Under the pieces are notes generated by a model, which was not told the DNA's origin, made no database searches, and saw only the letters and a list, made by a program, of their open reading frames with translations. Positions 10,001 through 19,000 of a stretch of DNA of 22,500 nucleotides are shown here, piece after piece. The stretch covers positions 1-22,500 of the forward strand of contig JAQGDQ010001469.1 of the NCBI GenBank assembly GCA_030141605.1, written 5' to 3'. The stretch comes from Tubiluchus corallicola. Its lineage: Eukaryota; Priapulida; Priapulimorpha; Priapulimorphida; Tubiluchidae. The translations under genes were made by a program, and so were the position numbers. Numbering within the stretch: position 1 is the first letter of the stretch; each line of letters opens with the position of its first letter.

Positions 10001-13000
10001 GATGAACAAAATTGGAAGATGTCAGACAAAAGCCATGCCTTGGCAAAACAACAAATCAAAAATCTCAGTACAAGCAGCAACACCAATCACATTTCAAATG
10101 TCCTGCACAAACATCTGTGCTAATTTTACAAACATATTATTATCGTTGACGTTCCTAGAAGTACATTTCCAGTTTGGAGAAGTTGCTTTAGCACTTCCGG
10201 CCAATCATGTGCAAAAATTGCATGAGCAAAAAATTAAGCTCAAACGTAAAAAAAAACGTAATCGCACACACCCCCAAAATCAGAAATCCTGGCTCCCTTC
10301 ACGGCTACTACGGGACTCTCCGACGAATCAAACTTTTCCGCCTCCTCACCCCAGATCGTCATTCGAACTTCGGTGTTTGTGTCGTCCACCAGGGTGAGGT
10401 CTCGTTTCGATATCTCGCGATTTGTCGTCCTCGTTGTGATAGTCTGAACGTCGCTGGCGCTCTTACAAATTCCGATGACATCTGAGAAGAGAAAAATGTC
10501 AAGCAAAATTATGACAGAAAGTTTAGATAACATGAGAAGCAGAAAAAAGATCAGTGCAACTGCAGTATGCCCAACATACGCAATAGAGAAAAATTCCGGA
10601 AACTTAACCCTGACTAGCTTGCTTTGAATCCTGATTGGTTAAAGTCCCAAAAATCACCTTTCGAAACATTCATGTTGTCGTGACATATGTGTGCTTGCAT
10701 AGCAAAAATCGTCCATAAGTCAGCAATTAAACTTTTCTAGTTATTCACATATCTTGAATCTCCATTTCCTGAGGATCATTTTGATACAAAGTTCATCACT
10801 CTATGTTATTTCTAAGCTGAGATAATCCATGTTGAAGTTGAGGTGCAGGCTGCACACTGGAGAACTTAACCTTGAGAAAATCACTGTTAAAGTCAGCCAT
10901 TGTTTTTTTGTCTCATTTCTACAACACTTAGCAACCACACAAATGTTGGTTGCTACGGAGTTTGTAAAAGCACATTGAAGTGATGTTTAAGTCCAGTAGA
11001 TGGCTCTTCCTGACGGGGATCTGGGCTTGGAAACAAAAAGAACCCGAAGCAAAATGACTATCAGAGTTTGAAAATAGGAGTTTTTTACAATTGCAGTACT
11101 AATTTCTAGACAGAAAAGTGAGCAAGGAGTTATAAAATTAAATTTTTGGTGTTTTCTGAACACTTTCCTAATAATTTGATGCTAGAATATAAAAGTCCAA
11201 CATATTTAGCATTGGTTTTTACAAAATACGAAAAATTGACAATTGACCAAACTTTTTGCTGCATTTTACTTTGAAGTATCGTAACGTACTTTTAACTATG
11301 CCGACTTATGGAAGATTTTGGTTTGTAAGTACACACATTACCCCAGAAACGTATTTGGAAAGAAGTCGGAAATCTTAAAAGCAAACTGGATGATATGTCA
11401 CATCTTTTCTCATTATGAAGTGGCAGTAAAACGCATGAACTCTAAAGTATGTGCTCTCCTGCGCTGTGCAGTACATCACAACTGAACAGAGAGGCACAGA
11501 ACCTGCTTTCTGTGCAACACATTTCCAAGATGCATATAAACGGGATGGGAAAATGCATTCGTAAAATTAAACTTCTGTGTTAATAATTCTGTCATGTAAA
11601 TCACTGTTACATTCTCTCTCATTATTAGCTTAATATTGGCTGCTGTTCCTTTTAACGTTTCGGATGTCATATTAACCCTTTCACTACGTTACTTTTTAAC
11701 CGGGCCACAATGACTTTTGCGTATTTGATAACAACTTCTTGTAGTGTGCTACTAAAATAGAATCTTGTAAATAAATAAATAGTTGTTCGTCATTGAGTAT
11801 TAATATTAAATATTAGTTTTATTTCCGCACGTGCACACACACACACATTCACTCACTCACACGCATGCACACACACGTGCACACACATGCGAGCACACAC
11901 ACACACACACATTCACTCACTTACACGCACGCACACACACACACACACACCTGTGCACACAATCATAAATAAGCACATACATTTAGAAACCAGTTTTCAC
12001 ACAAGACACAATACTAATCCATAATATACAATCATTTTATAAGAATGCTGAACAATCAACTAAACATACGTTTCATCAACGATCTACAAGTGATTTTGCA
12101 TGGGAACATACCATACAGTACAGTATCGTGGAATGCACCTGGCTTCAGATGCTGATTGGCTGGATGGCGTTACTTGTTGCGAAGCAACCCCAATCCAACG
12201 GCTGTTAAACTTTTCTACAATGTTTCTACAATTGCCGTAGCAGTGAAATAAACAGACCGGGTAACTGCGCTTAGTGCTGAGCGACAGTTTACCGCCTTCC
12301 GTCCCTTGCACGAAAAACATAGGTGGCGGTGTGCTGCCTTCTGTAGTGAAAGGGTTAACAATCAATCAAATTTAACACTACAGATAAACCATAACACATA
12401 AACATAACACATCCACTGCACAAAATCGATACAAAATCAAATCAAAATCGGCATCGTTATTAAAGATTTTCATGAAACACGATGAAGCAAAGAACACGTA
12501 CCAACTATGTCATCTTTTGCCAGCGAATTCAAGGCATTAATCTTTTTGAAGGAGAATCGCAGCTGCGGCACGGATGACACGTCGTCAGAACACAAGGTGA
12601 CAGAAGTGTCGTGATTAAACGTCATCTCATAATCGTTCTTCAAGTTCGAGTACTGTCTGTTTGCTGTTTTCAATGTGCCTTTGGATATGAAGTAAACCTA
12701 GAAGGACAATGTACAGAAGCATTGCATAGAAACTGCATCAGAAGACACATCATCAGGGATGAGAATGACAAATTGCAAAAAAACTCTGAAACAGGCCGGG
12801 AGTTTGGGGGCCACGTTGGCCCCCAATGGGGTTCAAGGGACCCCCCCCCTCGGAGCCAGCAACAAATTGCACATTCAAAAGTAAAATGGTATTCATCGTC
12901 TGTTTCATTATATAGGTTTTACATGTCAAATGTAGACCTGCGTTAACTCAAATGTAGATTTAGGTAATTCAAGTGTGTCTTGGTAACTCAAATGTAGACT

Positions 13001-16000
13001 TAGGTAACTCAAATGTGTTAACAATGGTTTTCAAGAAATCTTAAGCGCTTTTGGTAAGTCAAATGTAGACACATGTCAAGTCAAATGTGACATTGGTATC
13101 TCAAATGTAGATAGGTGGTAAAGTTTAAGGATGTTAAATTTAATCTCCTTTAACCTTAATTTAATAATTGCTGCTTAAATAATAACTTTATAGGTCTACA
13201 AATAGTTCACTAATATTCTGTAAACTTTACATACCATTGGAACTGTTAGAGAAAACAACACATTCTTAAAATAAGCAATGTTTCTTGAGACAAACTAATT
13301 CATTAATGCAGTGCTAATGCGTTACTTATAAAACTAATTAGTGGTTCACTGTTCATTGGTTAATGGGAACCGATTTATTCTTTTCTACCGACATTTTTTG
13401 TAAAACGTTGATAAATAAAATGTTGAATTGGTGTATACATTAATAACTGTATAATTGTTAACTTATTTTTGTACAACACTTTTAAGTGTTCTTATCAAAT
13501 AAACATTTTCTTTACATTTGAAAAATGTATTAACATCCATACATTAAATATAATAAAAATTGATGCTGCCGATAGCACCATGACCATAAAATATGACTTT
13601 AATTTGGTTTTAGATTTTTCTAATTTGCACTTAAACGAGTTAATTACCGATTTATTCAAAGTACCGCATCTACATTTGACTTACCTAAGTCACATTTGAG
13701 TTACCAAAACACATTCGAAATTCCTATGTCTACATTTGACTTACCTAAGTCACATTTGAGTTACCAAAACACATTCGAAATTCCTATGTCTACATTTGAC
13801 TTACCTAAGTCACATTTGAGTTACCAAAACACATTCGAAATTCCTATGTCTACATTTGACTTACCTAAGTCACATTTGAGTTACCAAAACACATTCGAAA
13901 TTCCTATGTCTACATTTGACTTACCTAAGTCACATTTGAGTTACAAAACACATTCGAAATTCCTATGTCTACATTTGACACCTAAGTCACATTTGAGTTA
14001 CCAAAACACATTCGAAATTCCTATGTCTCCATTTGACTTACCTAAGTCACATTTGAGTTACCAAAACACATTCGAAATTCCTATGTCTACATTTGACTTA
14101 CCTAAGTCACATTTGAGTTACCAAAACACATTCGAAATTCCTATGTCTTCATTTGACTTACCTAAGTCACATTTGAGTTACCAAAACACATTCGAAATTC
14201 CTATGTCTACATTTGACTTACCTAAGTCACATTTGAGTTACCAAAACACATTCGAAATTCCTATGTCTACATTTGACTTACCTAAGTCACATTTGAGTTA
14301 CCAAAACACATTCGAAATTCCTATGTCTACATTTGACTTACCTAAGTCACATTTGAGTTACCAAAACACATTCGAAATTCCTATGTCTACATTTGACTTA
14401 CCTAAGTCACATTTGAACTTTCCTGTGTCTACATATGACGTGTAAAACCTATAAGAAGTACAAAGCGGATGTGCAAAATTAATCTCATCTTTCCTTCCGT
14501 TCCTAGCTGCTTCTACTTTACCTTGTTCTCTTCTATCATGTCGAAGAACTTATCACATTCGGCATTAAACGCCGTTGCTCTGATCTCTCCGCTCTCGTCG
14601 ACTAGATCCATGGAGAAGAGCTTTCCGTCTCCGCGCGAATTCGACCACGTGCGGATGCTGCTCTTCTTGGTAACACGGACTTTGATTGTCCACCTAAAAT
14701 ACAGGGATGAGAATGACAAATTGCAAAAAACTCTGAAACAGGCCGGGGGTTTTGGGGCCACCTGAGCCCCCACTGGAGTTCAAGGGGAGCCAGCAACAAA
14801 TTGCAATTTCGTGACCATAGAGAGCCTCTAAGTGGACTTAAAATATCAATTGCCTTGTTTCATGCATAATTTAAAATACTCAACTATCAAGGATACATGA
14901 TACCTAATTGTCTCAAAAACGCCTAAGTACTGGCTGCTACTGTGCAAAAGTATATAAAAACTGTCTGCAATTGACTCAAACAACTCCGCACAATTGATTC
15001 TATATTTTTATACATAGAGATCTACACGTGGTTACACTGATGTACGTGATGTAAACAAAGTGACGGCCTGCCAACTAGCCGTCAGCTTGTGAAATAATGT
15101 ACTGGGTCCGTAAAAATTTTCTCAACGAATTTACGCGATTTACAAAAATGGCACTACTGGCCTTCCAAAAACTCGGAATTCCGGGTATCCACGGAAAATT
15201 CTCATCCCTGAAAACATTGCAAAACATTTCCCTAGCAAATTCCTGACTGAATGAACAACACTGAAGCCAAAGCAGAACTTAATGTAAAGAACATCATATT
15301 ATGAATCGCAATTTAATCCGAGTCTCAGTTTGAAATAATTTTCGAATCCGGATCAGATATGAATCTCACTTTCCAATAATCTTCGTAATTGTACAATAAT
15401 TCGATTTGAATATTGACACTTTTGTAAACCGAATCTTATTCGAACGCATCGGTGGCGCCATTACCTGCACCTGGTGCAAAAATGTACGGGTTAAAAAAAC
15501 ACATTCGTCTAAGCCAGATTGTGAGCAACATTGTGCTAAAGTAATAAAAAAAATCTTAGCGTTTTTGTTGAAACTAGCCGCTAAAATCGACACGGGCCAA
15601 AACTGAATACGGCAACATCTTCTGCGTATTTCACGTAGGACAAAATGATCAAAAATGGCGGCGATTTATGTAATTTTGCCAAAAAATTTACAGGTAAGAG
15701 AGTGTATAATTGCTCTTATAATAAAGAGCTTTTGCAGTCTAAGCTAAACCGAATTTTTCTAAAAAAAACTCTGCTGAATGTGCAGAACTTCGGCGAATCA
15801 AATCGAAACTCCGATTAGGATTCCGTTTTGAAGCTACCGGTTCCGGTGGAGCTTCGTGACATCCCTAAAAATTACGCGATATAGACGACTGTGGTTAAAC
15901 CAGAACCTAGCGATTATCTAGGATAATCTAACCAGACAAAACACTATACCAGAAGGCATCTTACCCTGGTTGAGATGAACATAGTCTCTTTCAACACGAC

Positions 16001-19000
16001 AAATGAACAAGAATGAGGAGGACCCCAAGAAGCAGTTCTTCCTACAGTCCCCCATCCATTTACTAACCTGACTCAGTGCTGCTTAACACCAATCATCAAG
16101 CACTATTCTTCTCACCCTAACAGTTAACCTTAAAAAACAACTTCACGTTACCTTAGTAGCGGATACACTCACCTATTTTGGTAAGGTGTCAAACTTTCGA
16201 TGGGAAACACAGCAGCTACAGTGCCACCTGGTGTACGAGGAAGATTAGAGGCGCCAAACGGAGCATTAGTCGCCGACTGCTTGTGGGCGCCCGGATAGAA
16301 ACTACTACCTCCCATCGGGCGCTTTTCTGACACACGTTGTCCCTCTTCTGAAAACGTTAAAAATTCAGAGCAAAGTATTTTATACCATCGGGTTACAACA
16401 CGGGAACATGAATACACTCACATCTTGGTTTGCCGGACCTCGCTTTTACGGATGTCGGAAGAATCGGACAAAACCTGGATAGTTAAGAAAGTCCCGCATG
16501 CTACGGACGCACAATCCGTTGTTTTGCGAGCTGACCGCTAGTTTACATCATTTATATCAGTGTAACCAAGCGGCGTGTAACCGAGTGTACTTAACAGGAT
16601 TGTTTCTACGTATACTATAGTGCGTAAAAGCGAAGTACGACGACATAAAAATAGTAAAAGCTCATTGGTCACACAAAAGTGTGTTATTTAATCATGTGCA
16701 GAAAAATATAATACTAATTATACAAAGTTATTTGAGTCAATTGCTGACAGTTTTTATATACTTTTGCATAGGAGAGGCCCGTACCAGCTTAGTATCGGCA
16801 AATTCGGACCGATGACTGCCCGCTTTTGTCTGGCAAATCGAGACATGAGCATATGATACAAACTGTTACTACTGAAAACTTTACTATCTTCCATTCAGAG
16901 AAGCAGAATTGGTACAGCAGAAAGGCAAATGATTTAACGTGTCCTGTTAACATTGTTCTTGAAGCAGCTCAGATTGTACTTAGATATTGACAATTTATGT
17001 AAGAAATATTTGCAGGATTCGGTAAGCTATTGCAGCGGGATTACAGTCTTTGCTAGCAGTTTAACACTAAAACAGTCCAGTTGATATTACTATCATTGAC
17101 ACACTTGTAACACGCACATTACTTAGTAATAAGTTGCGCAGTATATAGAAGTAGCTTCTCCAAGTGAAAAAAATGTAAATGATCGTCTACTTATGACCTA
17201 TATACATATATACATACATACATACATATATATATATATATACACAGTGTTCCCTCGCTACCTCGTTTGTTTATCTCGGACTCCCTGTTTCGTGGGTTTT
17301 CAAAAATATTAATGTAAAATATTTATTGCAGTATTTTCGCTGTTTCGCAGGTTTTTGCGGTACTCTGTCTAAAGTATTTTTGCACATGCGTAGTATGTAT
17401 TGTACAGTAATGTATAGATTTGATGAATTTTGCATAAAAAATCACAAAATGTATAAAAATATATTAAAAATATTAATTCTAACATTAAAAGGCTCAGGTA
17501 CGTGATTGGCCCATGTACCATGCAATTTGTTTTTTTTCGCTGTGCCCAGCTACCCCCTCTCAGCTCTTCCACTTCACGTTAGCACCCGACTGTCGCATGT
17601 GCGTAGTTTTCATCTGCGGTGAACATTTCAGAAAGTTTTTTCAAAGGGACATGCACAGTATGGGAAAAGTTATTAAGCGAATGGGACGGAACACCCGCGA
17701 TAAGTGAGGGAACACTGTATATATAGGTTTTACACGTCAAATGTAGACACAGGAAAGTTCAAATGTGACTTAGGTAAGTCAAATGTAGGCATAGAAATTC
17801 TACATTTTATTTGTCAACGTTTTACAAAAAATGTCGGGAGAAAAGAATAAATCGGTTCCCACTTCCCAATGAACAGTGAATCACTAATTAGTTTTTTAAG
17901 TAATGCATTAGCACTGCATTAATGAATTAGTTTCTGTCAAGAAACATTGCTTATTTTAAGAACGTATTGTTTTCTCTAACAGTTCCAATGGTATGTAAAG
18001 TTTACAGAATATTAGTGAACCTATAACGTTGTTATTTTAACTTAAGAGCAATTATTAAATTGAAATTAAAGAAGATTAAATTTAACATCCTTAAACTTTA
18101 CCACCTATCCACATTTGAGATACCAATGTCGCATTTGACTTGACTTGTGTCTACGTTTGACTTACCAAAAACGCTCAAGATTTGTTGAAAACCATCGTTA
18201 ACACATTTGAATTACCTAAGTCTACATTTGAGTTACCAAGACACATTTGAATTACCTAAATCTACATTTGAGTTACCAAGACACATTTGAACCACCTAAG
18301 TCTACATTTGAGTTACCAAGACACATTTGAATTACCTAAATCTACATTTGACATGTAAAACCTATATAAATATCTTAATTTGCCATAAAATAATGATAGT
18401 ATACATTATACAGTGTGAAATATCATTCAGTGATAGCATGGACTACAGACACTGTACCATGAAGCATTGAAAAGCACGATAACTTTTCCACATACTCACC
18501 CATGGGACGGTGAACGGCAGACTGATGTCCCATTGACAAACCATTCGCCTGAGGCTGATTAGAAGTTTGCGCCATTTGCTGTTGATAATTTTGAGGATTA
18601 CCGATCTTTCCACCGACAGCTGAGCCCGGATTAAGAATCGATACGCCAAGAATGATGATCACACGTCTGCAGAAACAGAAATAAACTTACAGCATCTGCA
18701 GCCAAAGTCAGTAATACAAAAACTACTAAAGCATAAGAAAACAATCTTCAAAAATAACGTTAAAAAATTGTTATCAAATTTTATATCACTTACATGCTAG
18801 CTTATTGCATACAGAGCTTGCGTTAGTAGTAACAGCGTATAAAACTTGTAAATTTAAATTCCAGTGAAGACCACTAGCATGGCATAAAACAAAAATTATT
18901 AAAGCACAAGACAACGTTCTTCATTTGAATCACCTAAATCGCTAAGTGATTTCTACGCTTATTTTTCTCCGCTTTTTCATGCAGGAACAACTATGTTTTT

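Noticed and set aside
10002-10397. 131-codon top-strand frame ending in a basic, Pro-rich tail
   Set aside because: Its second half is antisense to the RPA1 DBD-B exon at 10272-10481, and the first half is intron without similarity.
12084-12365. 93-codon bottom-strand frame
   Set aside because: It runs through the terminal repeat and TTAA flank of a piggyBac-like MITE; no transposase motif.
13696-14445. 249-codon frame of a 20-residue repeat
   Set aside because: It is a by-product of a 60-bp minisatellite inside a transposon-like element; no promoter or related protein is recognised, and one unit pair is held in frame only by chance deletions.
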